From contig NC_092571.1 in the NCBI RefSeq assembly GCF_037975245.1, forward strand, positions 4,422,001 to 4,486,000: 64,000 nt of DNA, in the 5' to 3' direction. Shown one piece after another: positions 10,701 through 21,299 of this stretch. The stretch's first letter is position 1; each line of letters starts with the position of its first letter. A program made the position numbers and the translations under genes. This DNA comes from Apostichopus japonicus. Lineage: Eukaryota; Echinodermata; Holothuroidea; Aspidochirotida; Stichopodidae. The notes beneath the pieces are model-generated. The model was not told the DNA's origin. It was given only the letters and a program-made list of their open reading frames with translations, and did no database searches.

Positions 10701-12282
10701 CGGACGACGATTTCTTTGCCAAAAAATACTCCTAGATCGTCGGAAAAGACACTTCCCGTTCAAGTTGCATTTACACATCGGTTATTTTGAGATCTCATGT
10801 CTTAGGATTTTGACTTTCAATAATTTCAGTAATGCATTATGGGTCCGTATGCAATTAACATAACTAGAGAACTGTCGGTTGGGGGAAATCATTGAAATGT
10901 CAAATGCTTAACTTTTTTTTTAATTTGTGATTTTCCAGGAGAGTGGGCAAGTGCCCCCCTATACTGTATGGAGTAAAATTGAGACTACTGTACAAATACA
11001 GTAATCAAACCTTAGCATAAACCTAATTTCGGCTGAAACTTTGTCTCCATCTAAGCCTAATTTCCCGTGCTTTTTTACTTACCAGATACACCGAAGGCAT
11101 CTTTATTCTTACCTTGTATATTATATTTATATGCAAGCCCTGCCTTCTTTTTCAAATGAACGCAGTTTCAAGTCTGTGGGGTGGTGGGTTATTGTTTTAG
11201 AATTTTTCAAAATATCATATGTCCCGATGTTGTACTCAGTACAACATTGGCTGGAATTGGGTTTTAAATAATATACTTCGTTTTCGATTATAATAATAAA
11301 TAACATAACTAGCTCGACACAGACATTAATACCCAATGAGCCCATGATGTCCGTATTCCGTATCACGTGAAAATATGTATATTGTCTTGTTCAGTCTTTG
11401 CATGAGTTTTTCTTTCCCAGTAAAACGGGCCCTCCCTATCCAAAGAGGTATACCCTTTTTCTGTGCTTCAGTATAGCGGGGCCCCCTTTTGGTCGGGGCC
11501 ACCTGGTTAGCACGGTCTGAGCCCATAGGAGTTAGGCTACTTTGCCCCACATTCTTTTCATTTCGAAAGACGCACAGTTTCAAGTTCATTACACACTGAA
11601 GGCTTCGATTCTTTATCTGCCTTCAGTTAAGGGAAGATCTTAGGATTTTCATCCCTATCGCTAGATATTGCTAGATATCCATACAGTACAGTGCCCTTGG
11701 GATTTCTTGGATTTTTCGGGGCCTGATCTTGGGAAATTGCAAAGTCGGAAGTGGTCACACTCTATGTAGGTCAGTTGCACGACCTCTAGACGTCACTAAT
11801 ATACCCGATCACTTGTTATCGATGAAGTGGTGTGTTGTCGGATTTTGTCAAGGTCTTGGTACTACGGGCGAAGGTCATTAATTAAGTTTCGTAACTCATC
11901 GGGAAGCGATTAGAGGGGTGGGCGTATGTTTGTGGGCGCGCGTTTTCATGCAGATGGGAACAATCTCAAGAAGTGATGGGTTCGTCATGTTCCCCGACGA
12001 CTCGGTCGAGTTCGAGACCAGCCACAGTTGGTTTCATAGCACAATTGTACAATTTAAGGCGTCCATACACACACACTTGTTATCATATATAGTACCGGTA
12101 TATATATAGATATCTACATTAGTGAGAGAGGAAAAATGGAAACGTCAAAAATGGAGTTGGTCGGTGTAAGGGGGAAGGGTGAGGCGCACACCCCCTCCGT
12201 AATCCTCGATTCGTCACTGGCTACCCTGTGTATATAATAGTGATCAGCGCTGTAATTATGACTGTTCCTCTTCTCTTCCCGG
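10701..12282. other. No gene seen
   Basis: Intron 2 of the minus-strand gene. It contains a T-run, a short TA microsatellite near 12098 and a G/C-rich patch at 12170-12220 that resembles the end of a DNA transposon. No exon is supported. Confidence 0.5.
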
Positions 12283-12472
12283 TATCTTGGCGTTAATCTT
12301 CTACTCCCTCCTTTTCTCCTTTTTCTCTCTTTCTTCTTTTTCTTTTCCCTTCCTTCCTCTCCTTCCTCCTCTTTTTTTCTCCCTCTTTTTCCTTTTTTTC
12401 TTCTCTTTTTTCTCTCCTCTTTTTCTTACCTGGGGGGCGCACGCCCCAACGCCCCCCCTGGATACGCGCCTG
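12283..12472. mobile_element. MITE right part, copy 3 (pyrimidine tract plus right terminus)
   Basis: ATCTTGGCGTTAATCTTCTAC, a long C/T tract (12298-12428) and CCTGGATACGCGCCTG repeat the right half of the 2319-2582 element. The left terminus is missing. Its right end joins the 119-bp repeat directly (TTCGGTGTCC at 12473). Copy 1 has 119-bp repeat on its left side, so this family and that repeat are associated at both places. Confidence 0.65.
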
Positions 12473-12922
12473 TTCGGTGTCCACTTAACCATGAAGGGTG
12501 TTTGCGATGAGATATGCACCTCCGTCGATTGCCCTTTTACCCCATCCCTCCTACGGGAAGTAATGTGATACTGTAATCGATGTGGTTGTGTTTCGGTGTC
12601 CACTTAACCATGAAGGGTGTTTGCGATGAGATATGCACCTCCGTCAATTGCCCTTTTACCCCATCCCTCCTACGGGAAGTAATGTGATACTGTAATCGAT
12701 GTGGTTGTGTTTCGGTGTCCACTTAACCATGAAGGGTGTTTGCGATGAGATATGCACCTCCGTCGATTGCCCTTTTACCCCATCCCTCCTACGGGAAGTA
12801 ATGTGATACTGTAATCGATGTGGTTGTGTTTCGGTGTCCACTTAACCATGAAGGGTGTTTGCGATGAGATATGCACCTCCGTCGATTGCCCTTTTATCCC
12901 ATCCTTCCTTCGGGAAGTAATG
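12473..12922. repeat. 119-bp tandem repeat, array 2 (about 4 units)
   Basis: Units begin at 12489, 12608, 12727 and 12846, period 119 bp, nearly identical to each other and to array 1. They differ from array 1 mainly at one spot (CCGTCGATTGCC or CCGTCAATTGCC instead of CCGTGTATTGCC), so the two arrays were homogenised separately. Confidence 0.9.
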
Positions 12923-13440
12923 AGTGTGCTTCTGTATGTCTGTTACATCTACAAATTTGTGTCAACATTTCCTCCCTAACCGATCGATATTCTTCAAACT
13001 TGGTAGGAAGGTGCCCATGATGGTAACTTGTGTCTCGTAGACCCTCAAAACGAAAGGTCAGAGGTCAAATGTCAAATGCATAGTCTTAGTGTAAGTTTGT
13101 GTCACTTCTTAATTATACGGCAAAGACAATTTTCTTCAAATTTGGGAGGATCGAGATGCAACTGACCTTAGACGATACAACGTTGTAAACGAAAATATTA
13201 TGATTATGATATTATGATTGATCGATGTATAGGAGACAGGTGAGGGTGAAAGGTAAACTCCGGAATGGGTTAGTAGCTGAGGTGAAGTGAAAATAGTATG
13301 ACTGATTAATGTAAGATAGATAGATCGGAGTAAGTATACGTATAGGACACACGTAAGGGAGAAATACATTGATTATATAGTGATTGTAGTGAAATTTATA
13401 CAATTATTTGTTCTATAAATTATATGTAGATGTAACTAAC

Positions 13441-13667
13441 CTTAGATCAAACAACGTTTCACTTGCAGTATACGTTGCTGTATTTATTCCTGTCGTCCAG
13501 TCTTCTGAGGAGCTGTAGTCTGTACAAAAATATGACAATTGTATATTAGGCTCTGGACAGCTACATACAAGACTTCCTTCACCCGGACTTAGGATACTAT
13601 TAGCGATGGTAGCATCAGTACAACCATACACAGATCTTCGCCATGACATCCTCCACGATATTTCAAG
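13441..13667 (-). CDS. Secreted ectodomain protein, exon 2
   Basis: Acceptor TTTTTTTTGTCAG just before 13667 and donor AAG/GTTAGT after 13441 bound 227 nt. It follows exon 1 in phase 0 and ends with two bases of a codon, matching exon 3. The 75 residues include ISWRMSWRRS, GCTDATI, GSLVC, YFCTDYSSSEDW and TATYT. This W-R-x-S-W-R-R / C-T-D / S-x-x-E-D-W pattern belongs to an extracellular domain I know from uncharacterised metazoan secreted proteins, where it precedes the SGCCW segment found here in exon 3. Even Cys spacing suggests disulfides. The fit of three separate exons, all on one strand, is the main support. Confidence 0.78.
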
Positions 13668-14363
13668 CTGACAAAAAAAACAACAATAAAAAACGACAAA
13701 ATAAAAACAACAGTTGAAAGGTTCTTTTTATGCTATGAAATAACTACACAACTCCGTCTTTCAGTCTGTTCTATCAATGAGGCAGTTTTTTTCTTAACCT
13801 TTCTTAGTGCAAAAAAAGGGGGGAGGCGAAGGATAGGGTCATGAAGAAGCCAAATAAAGGTGGGATCGACAGAATCAAAAGTAAAACCGACCGAAAATGT
13901 TTAATTTACAGAGAGAAGAAACTGCTACCCCCCCCCCCCTTTTTCTTTGATGTATACCTACGAACTTAAGGATGACTCTAACCATGCACGAAATTGATTT
14001 TGGATTTGGTTTTAGACTGTTAGAAATGACAGCTATATATATCAGTCCAGACTATATTTCTATAACAAACTGACCCTTTAAACATCTAACGTTCATCAAT
14101 TGAAGTGATGGATGAACTAGTCAGCATGACACACAGTTCCTCAGATCAAACAAAAATTAAATTGAAAGACGATACTTTTTATGGACACAAACAGAACATC
14201 TTCACGATGTATTAAAAATGTATCAAAGAAAGGTGTTGATGATTGTCAGCCAATGGTGCTCTGTTGTTTCTATGTGAAGTTAGCAGAACATGTCTAGACA
14301 AAAAGTTCTACAAAATAGCTATATCAATTTTGTGGCTTAAGTCATCCGTTAACAGTTCCTTAC

Positions 14364-14513
14364 CATCACGGTTTCCCCATCAGCTGGTTGCGGATTCAGT
14401 GGCCGCCATGATATCAGACCTCCACGAAAATGGCTGGCATCGATTTGATCAGTTTGTGTAGTCAGGATCAATAGCCAAAATAAGAAAAAGTCTGACGAAA
14501 TCATTTTCAACAT
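14364..14513 (-). CDS. Secreted ectodomain protein, exon 1 (start and signal peptide)
   Basis: The ATG at 14513-14511 opens 50 codons ending at a GTAAGG donor (14363). Residues 4-18 (MISSDFFLFWLLILT) are a classic hydrophobic signal peptide; a second ATG four codons in could also serve as start. The mature part has HFRGGLISWRPLNP, which in this family sits just before the segment encoded by exon 2. Exon 1 ends in phase 0 and exon 2 begins in phase 0, across a 696-bp intron. The product should enter the secretory pathway; its function is unknown. The visible part totals 184 residues. Confidence 0.75.
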
Positions 14514-14850
14514 CTTTGCTAAAAGTAATAGATATAAAATAGTTTGATATAGGCGTATATCATCAGAATTACAGGATAAATGTTATTGTAATTGCATAGA
14601 AGAGGAAAAACGGGGTGGATTCTAAATTTTCCCAGATGGATTTAAGTAGTGCAGGAACCTTTATAGAATGGGCCTTGAGAGGTTTAAGGTTGAGGTCGAC
14701 TCTCATTTTGGATTATCTAGAGGCCTCCCCCAGGAAAGAAAATACAAGTGATATTGAATGATATCATGTCTATCTCTGCATGTTTGCAAAACAAACAGGC
14801 TGACCCCTTTTGCAAGTCATCCACTGTGTATATGTATTGCTCTGGAGTTT

Positions 14851-14974
14851 CCTCAGAATGTCCAAAATCACTTCTCTTGATCAGAAACAGATTTAGTTGG
14901 TGTACTTACATTCCTCAGAATGTACAAAATCACTTCTCTCGATCAGAAATAGGTTTAGTTGGTGTACTTACAAA
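14851..14974. repeat. 62-bp tandem duplication
   Basis: CCTCAGAATGT...GTGTACTTACA at 14851 is repeated at 14913 with a few substitutions. Two copies only. Confidence 0.85.
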
Positions 14975-15204
14975 AGATTGTACTGTGTGTCCATGAAGAT
15001 AAAACTCACACCACACATGCATGCGTACGATGTTTCGAATGGCTTTACTGGAATATGCCAGAAGAAAGATTATTTAAGAATGCCTAAGATTATCCAAACG
15101 ATAACAGATCATCCACCGAGATATATTTCCTTTCCCAGTCCGGTTAGCTCTCACTGGCTGCTTTCACAAATCATGTGGGACGATATTTGGTGTCGATAAA
15201 ACGT

Positions 15205-15545
15205 GTCGCCTTCACCTGCATAATGGCAGGATTTTTTTTCTTCGTCATTCATCAACCATACAATACCAACCAGAATATTTACCCTAGACAATGAAACATA
15301 ACCCAGCAGTCACCGTTACGAATAAATATAGGTCGGTTGAAGTATGTATTGTATCACATGATTGACAGGGCATCCCGCACCTACAAAATGGCATGAATTT
15401 GTGATACGTCATTGATCAACCATACAATACCAACCAGTATATTTCACTTAGACAATGAAACATTAATTCAGCAGTCACCGTTACGAATAAATAAAGGTCG
15501 GTTGAAGTAAATACTGTATCACAAGATTGACTGGGCAGTGATCGT
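15205..15545. repeat. 164-bp tandem duplication
   Basis: ATCAACCATACAATACCAAC at 15251 recurs at 15415, with matching flanks (AGTCACCGTTACGAATAAAT, GGTCGGTTGAAGTA). A third, very partial copy follows at about 15535 (CAGTGATCGTGACGAATAGA). Divergence is about 10-15 percent by eye. Confidence 0.8.
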
Positions 15546-18500
15546 GACGAATAGATATAGGGTCCATAGAACTACACTGAACAATAAATAATTAATTAGG
15601 CTTACTAACAACAGTAATCCCATCCGCTAAAATGCATATCAATGTGAGTAACAATATTCGTTAATAATGAGTGTAATCTACTCAGAAGCATGGTACAATT
15701 ACTTGCTAACTACTTGCCCATCCGCCGTGGTACTCGCTATATATGTGTGAGTAAAGTTACTCACCTTAACCAAAAATTACTCAGGACAGTTTAAACATAC
15801 ACATAAAAATCATAAATTAGTTTTCTCTTTTTATTCACTAACACGGGAATAACAAAAGCATCTTGAACATGATGGGTTAAGAGATTACTAGCTTAAAGAA
15901 ACCTTTGACTAGTAACTACAAATGTAAGATGTAAAATATCAGTCCAACTTTAGATGTATGATATGAGTTTTCGTCACTTGTAAACGAACCTCTTCACTCA
16001 GTGGTAAACAATTTTCCTTCGCTGCTCCTGGGAGGCCTCAAGGGGTCTAAAATTGTCTCAATTGACCCAATTTTCTCACCACATGTACTTCCATTCATGT
16101 TCTTCAACATGCAAGCCACAAAAAACTAGATCATGGTTGATAACAGGTCAAAAAAAGATGTTCTCCTGCTGCTTTTTGGCACTTTTTCTGAAGGAGAACA
16201 ATCGAGCGGATGGATATAGATTCTAATAGGAGTATGCCACCTTAAGTGAGAGATGATTTTTTGTTATTACCAAAATGATACTTTTCATAGTCGTCACAGT
16301 ATATATAAACCACAACAGAATTCTATGCAATTATCATTTTTGGTCCATAAAGATGTATTTTCAGAGATTTCAGTATGCACGGTGCAGTGTGTAAATACAC
16401 ATATGAGCAAAACTGTGTAAGCAGTAACCAGGTCTACGTCTGCAACAACATTTCCAGTCACCAATTTTGATAAGCTTGACCAATTTGGGTGCATTTATTA
16501 TTCTTGCAGGTTTTATTGGTATCCCTGATCACAGTCCACTTGGTCTGGCTTGCCCTACCTGCAAAAACATCATCCAGAGAAGGGTCAGGGGAGAGCTTTT
16601 TCGTCTCTGGCTCTGAAAAGTGATGAAAACTACTTTTGTTTAGCTCAGCTGATTCCTCCCAAACTGACCTACAGGACATACCCCAATGTATTCCTGAACT
16701 GTTTGGAACATGTTAAACTGATATTGCCTGTCACTCCAGTGCAACTGTTAAGTTACTAAGAATAAGAGAAGAGAATTGAAGGTGTTCTTTGCCAAAACTG
16801 GATCATCTGGATTTGTAAACCACAGCCTCACTGTAACAGTATGTACAGTAGTCTAAAGGAAAGCTTACTGAAATGCTATCTAGATACACTGTTCACCTCA
16901 ATAGCATATCCAATCCATTTAAAGGTTTGCGCATCGGTTGTTACAATGTATTAAAGACAGGTATAAGGGAACAGAGGTGGATAGGGGGGCATATTTCATG
17001 ATAAAACATTCAAATTTTTTGCTCGGCAAATAACAACAACGTCAAATTACCTTATTTTCCATTGGTGGCAGGCACTGGTTCCTATAGTTACTACAGTAGA
17101 TCTCCCATGGAAGCATCAGGATATCTCTTTCTGCTGTCAGAGTTGTTTGGGATGTGTTGTTACCTCATCTAACCAGTTGAGTCCATTGATACCACACCCA
17201 TTCAAAGTATATAGCTGTGAATGCAGAGGACTTACCACATCAACTTTCTCTGAAAATTGACAAAACAACAGAAAATTAATGATAGTGAGTAGGCTCAAAA
17301 ACCCCTTGATGCACATATGCAGGAGCAGAAATGCATACCTTTGTGGATTATTTGCTAAATAAGACTCAAATCATTCTCAGTGCAAGGTATTAGCACTCAG
17401 CAGCTACTCCACTTAGGATACAGACCCCTACAGCATTGTGCTCATGCATTGAAACTGAGTTGTTGTCCTAAGTTAAACACATGAATGTTAGTTCTTTCAT
17501 GAATTTGAATCCATTTCAGATATGTGCTGATCAAATTGGTTTTGTTTTAAGCTTTGAACACCCTCCCCCCAGTTTTGCAAGTTTCTTGGTATTTGAAAAT
17601 CTTACTCCCTAAAAATAACCCAAATTACCTCAAAATGATACCAATACTCTCTGGGACCTGACCTGTCAGAGCTTAGAGGCTCAGAGCAAAGCAAACAGCA
17701 TCCAAAGTCAATGAATGTATACTTAAGCCTACACTACAGTTAGCTTATTGACGAATGCGTCAGTTTAGGGTATGAAAGAACTTGACACGGAAGGCATTTT
17801 GTGGTCTAAATCTGCTCCAGTGTACGTTGCGTAGGCACAAAACAATAAATACTTTGAGATCATTTCATTTTGAGGAACTACACATATAAAATCGCATACA
17901 GTTGAGTGATTCGAACTTTTCGTTGATAGACATCATTAATCAAATCATTAAGTGCATCAATTATGAGCCCACCATGCTACTACTGGGCAGGATGATAACG
18001 TTTGTCTCATTTAAGAAGTTTGCCCAAGCTAAAAAGTTAATATTTTATTGTTCATCTTGTTAGAGTTTCCTTTAAAGACCTACTATATTGGCTCCAATTT
18101 TAATATGCTCTTTCTCTTTGTGAATGTAAATGCAAAACTCCACAATGGTTGTAGAATGGCATCTTTAGCATCAACTGCTTCTCGTGTAAATAACTTGGTT
18201 TTACCTCATTAGCTATGTGGCCTTAAGAAAGTAGGCAGGCTTAGAAAAAACAATAAATGTTGTTTCTTGGCTGAATAGGAACTTAATTCAATGAGTGATT
18301 GAGCACAAAGTACTTGCAGTGTTAAGCATCTTGCATTTGGGGCCAATAAAAATGTTTTAATAGTTGCAGTACGATTTTGAGCATGAATTACATCAACATT
18401 AGGCTGTATGTTCCCCAAATCTCTTGATTATCTCAAAAAGACTTGAGTTAACCACTCAATAGTGGCGGTCATCATCGCCAAGCGATGTAATTGATGATGG

Positions 18501-18596
18501 ATCCTGGATATAAGTCTTAAGTTGGAGTTTAGAGAGGGAATGGTTTCAGGGTTCTTTATTTTTCCTCAAGATCTCCATCGTCTAGTTCATCATCAG
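15546..18596. other. Gene-poor stretch with one dispersed repeat
   Basis: Apart from the repeat copy at 15971-16243 I find no supported exon. Short minus-strand frames near 16458-16679 and 17050-17230 have exon-like borders but nothing recognisable; they could belong to the same decayed gene as the exon at 18597-18857. Confidence 0.45.
15971..16243. repeat. Dispersed repeat, copy B (inverted partner 4626-4912)
   Basis: Reverse complement of 4626-4912 over its whole length, including the GTAAACGAACCTCTTCACTC end and the GAGTATGCCACCTTA end. No target duplication is obvious. Confidence 0.75.
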
Positions 18597-18857
18597 TCAG
18601 GATTTGTCCGTGTGTTTTGTTACAGTTCCTTCATTCACACTTGCAAGATCAGTACATGGAGTTTTTTGTAGACAGGTGCAAGTTTTAGAATCACTGCAAT
18701 TGTTCTGTCCCTTTTTGCAGGTGTTGGAGCAGTTGACCAGCCCCATGATACAATCTGGTGCAGGAGGAAGATCCATCCAGTTGACTAGTAGTGCCTCATC
18801 TTCAGTTTGCCATCCATGTCTAACTTGGAGAGAGTATATTAGGAGTCTGATACAAAG
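18597..18857 (-). pseudogene. Last exon with Cys-rich C-terminal domain, transposon-type gene
   Basis: After an acceptor (TTGTTCTTTTCAG) the minus strand reads 86 codons to a TGA. It contains WQTEDEALL, NWMDLPPAPD, then LVNCSNTCKKGQNNC, KTCTC and PCTDL. The order W-x-x-LPPAP, C-x-C, C-x(4)-C-x-C, PCT is the C-terminus of a family of multi-copy, probably transposon-borne proteins seen in cnidarian, mollusc and echinoderm genomes; this parallel is from memory. Some expected Cys are replaced and the usual CxC cluster at the end is missing. No upstream exon could be joined, so it is called a remnant. Confidence 0.45.
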
Positions 18858-18899
18858 CTGAAAAGAACAATTTCATATAAAATATGAAAATTTTTGTTT

Positions 18900-20551
18900 G
18901 CTGGAAAATGCAGTACCGTAGACCGTGTACTGCAGATTGCAAATTGTCAAAACAGTTACCAAAAGTAAATCAAAAGCAATAGAACCATGTAAACTGGAGA
19001 TGTTTAAATCATTCCCAAATGTGAACCATTTTGTGAACACAAGTTACTTCAAATGCCAGTGTCCACACTGTGAGAATTTTCACTTACAGTAACCACATCC
19101 CGCACAACTTTCCTAACACCGAATACCTAGGCCAGTGCCAGTATACTACACATGCTATGAAAGTGACCCTTACAATTCTGGTTTTCAGCAGAAATTTGAT
19201 ACTGGAGTTCGCACTTCCAACTGTAAAGATGGGTGCTTATCACTCTTTTGCACACAAACTGCATGGCCATGCAACACCACTGTTTATTACGCTTGGACAA
19301 CTTCAGAGTTGGCTTCTTTGCAGAGTGCTTAAATTTTATGTTACTGTTCCAAAGAAAGATAATCTTCTTAGACAGATAAGACTCATAGCCAAGAAATCAG
19401 AGACAGTTGGTTTGTTGACTCAAATGATTATCATTGGATGCAAGGCTGCATAATTTGTGTCAATTTATGTAAGGGGCATTTGATGTCATGTCTGCCTAAT
19501 TTTGTGCAAGGCCCAGTTTCTTGCGCCCTATTGCATTCCCAGTGTACCATTTGCAAGTAACAAACACATTAGCTTGGAGTGCTTCCTTTTTAAAACTTGT
19601 TTGTAACAATTAATGATAACAATTATTTAGCGTACGAGGCTGGCCTATGTCGTATGATTATATTTTGAAGTTGATTAACCAGACAACCACTTGCCTAACA
19701 TCATAATATGCTATTCATAAGTAGTAGGTAAAAACATCGTGAACTCTTGGCAACAAATAGGTTGCTTCTATACTGTTGCTCACCGCTCAATGAGTGCCTT
19801 TTTACGATGAAATCAAGAAATCTCTACCATGTGCTAAGACAGTGAACTTGCGAATTTGCTATTCGGCTCGAGTTGAAATGCACATGTAACATTTCAAGGC
19901 GTTTTCATCTCCCGTAGGAGCTGAGTTGCTGGTAAATGCTGCGAACGTCATGTCAGTTCATAAGGGGTTACAGCTTTGCACGTTGCATTTAATGATACTA
20001 AAATATATACCGATATCCGACAGTGAAACACTTAGTTTCACACTAGCCCATGCATTAGCCTCGCGAAAAATTGACGGTAGTAAAAAACAAACAAGCTCTT
20101 CATCACCCATGTGAACAAACAGTTTTTAAATTTTTACCCCCGATGTGCGTCCCGAAGTTAAACAAAAATGGAGCACTGATTGCTGCCTCCCCACATTTAT
20201 CCCCATATTCAGATTTACCACCAGATTAATCCCCACTTTCAGATTTATCAAAATATATGAATAACTAGATCCAGTTTATTTTAGGATTTCCACGAGGTTT
20301 TGCGTTTATGCGATATGTGTTGGATTTCTTTTCACAGAAATCACATAGTCGTATTCAGTCAGATCCCTGTGTGTTTTGTGAACCAAAGCCTTATTTTTTT
20401 TAAGACCGCCCATCATATTTACTGGTCCAGGTGGAACAAGCAAGCAAATTACGTTCATGACGGCCCTCGACAATTCCAAACCAATGAATGTTTTTGATCC
20501 TCTTCATAGAAGACTTCAAGAAGAAAGCACGACTTCAAGTAGAAGTACTTA
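18900..20551. other. No gene seen
   Basis: A plus-strand open frame of 127 codons at 19070-19453 and overlapping shorter ones have no recognisable domain, no splice context and ordinary AT-rich composition. I treat them as chance frames. Confidence 0.5.
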
Positions 20552-20975
20552 TATATAATATGTAGATGCGGCAATTTATCTTTATGTTATTGTTTTCCAT
20601 GGTCCTATCAACACCAACAAGTTGGAAAAGATCCTTCTTGATGAAGACCACCTAGTCCGCGAGTTTCTGGATAGAGCGATCCTCCCTAGAAGTGGTAGGA
20701 TGAGGCTGCCGTTGGCTGGAACTAACAGACACCCCTCTTCCTTCATTCCAAAATGCATGAAACGACACAACCTACTTCTTAGACGTTAATGCTTGCCCTG
20801 TTGGTATTTTCGTTATTATTTTCGTCCTCTCCTCACAGTGCAATGTATTGTTTCGGATTTTTGATCTTTCCTCCTGTTGTATATGTACACATGTTATATA
20901 TACTTCTTTTATACGAGCATTCAATTACCCTTTGTGGGGTTTAATAAAGTTTATCTTATCTTATCTTATCTTATT
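20552..20975 (+). mobile_element. 3' end of a non-LTR retrotransposon (LINE)
   Basis: Plus-strand frame 20552-20791 ends with LVREFLDRAILPRS, RMRLPLAGTNRH and SSFIP before a TAA. This is the usual C-terminal tail of jockey/CR1/L2-group LINEs (R-x-P-R-T-x-R-x-x-SF-x-P). It is followed by a 3' UTR, AATAAA (20943) and a (TTATC)n tail at 20953-20975, the microsatellite end typical of these LINEs. The copy is 5'-truncated, as most are. It ends 20 bp before the U2-headed element. Confidence 0.7.
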
Positions 20976-20995
20976 TAATTTACCACATACTTGTT

Positions 20996-21190
20996 ATCGC
21001 TTCTCGGCCTTTTGGCTAAGATCATGTGTAGTATCTGTCCCTTTCGAAGGGAATGGTGATGCACACCCGACGATGATCACACAGTCACAGTCCCGAGGCA
21101 TGCAAGGGGACTGGGTTTGAGAGCGGATCAGTCGTTTGGTTGTTTGGTTTTCGTGCCAAGGTTCTTTCGTGGGCGACTTTTTCTTAAAAA
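20996..21190 (+). mobile_element. U2 snRNA-headed retroposon, left copy
   Basis: Bases 20996-21038 match the 5' end of U2 snRNA (ATCGCTTCTCGGCC, TTTTGGCTAAGATCA, GTGTAGTATCTGT) with one change (A to T before GTGTAG), including the GUAGUA branch-site pairing segment. After that the sequence is not U2. It continues with a distinct ~150-bp body (CACACCCGACGATGATCACA, AGAGCGGATCAGTCGTT) and ends GGGCGACTTTTTCTTAAAAA. The same body follows the same head at 44179, so head plus body is one repeat family rather than a broken U2 gene. SINEs with snRNA-derived heads have been described in some animals. It lacks the Sm site and 3' stem-loops, so it is not a working U2. Confidence 0.8.
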
Positions 21191-21299
21191 GTATAACATA
21201 CTTTTTATCTTCCGCAGTGACCATAATGGACATACTTTCGATTACTCTACTCAGCCGACACAGCCTCTGTATATTTAGCGGCGAAGTCTTCCATTCGCG

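Noticed and set aside
9719-12472. A single 2.75-kb transposon from the left terminus at 9719 to the right terminus at 12472
   Set aside because: Flanks differ (palindromic element on the left, 119-bp repeat on the right), there is no target duplication, and another partial left end lies between.
19070-19453. 127-codon plus-strand frame as a gene
   Set aside because: No recognisable domain or splice context, and overlapping frames are equally open.
20996-21038. A functional U2 snRNA gene
   Set aside because: Only the first 43 bases are U2; the Sm site and 3' stem-loops are absent, and the same non-U2 body follows in the second copy.
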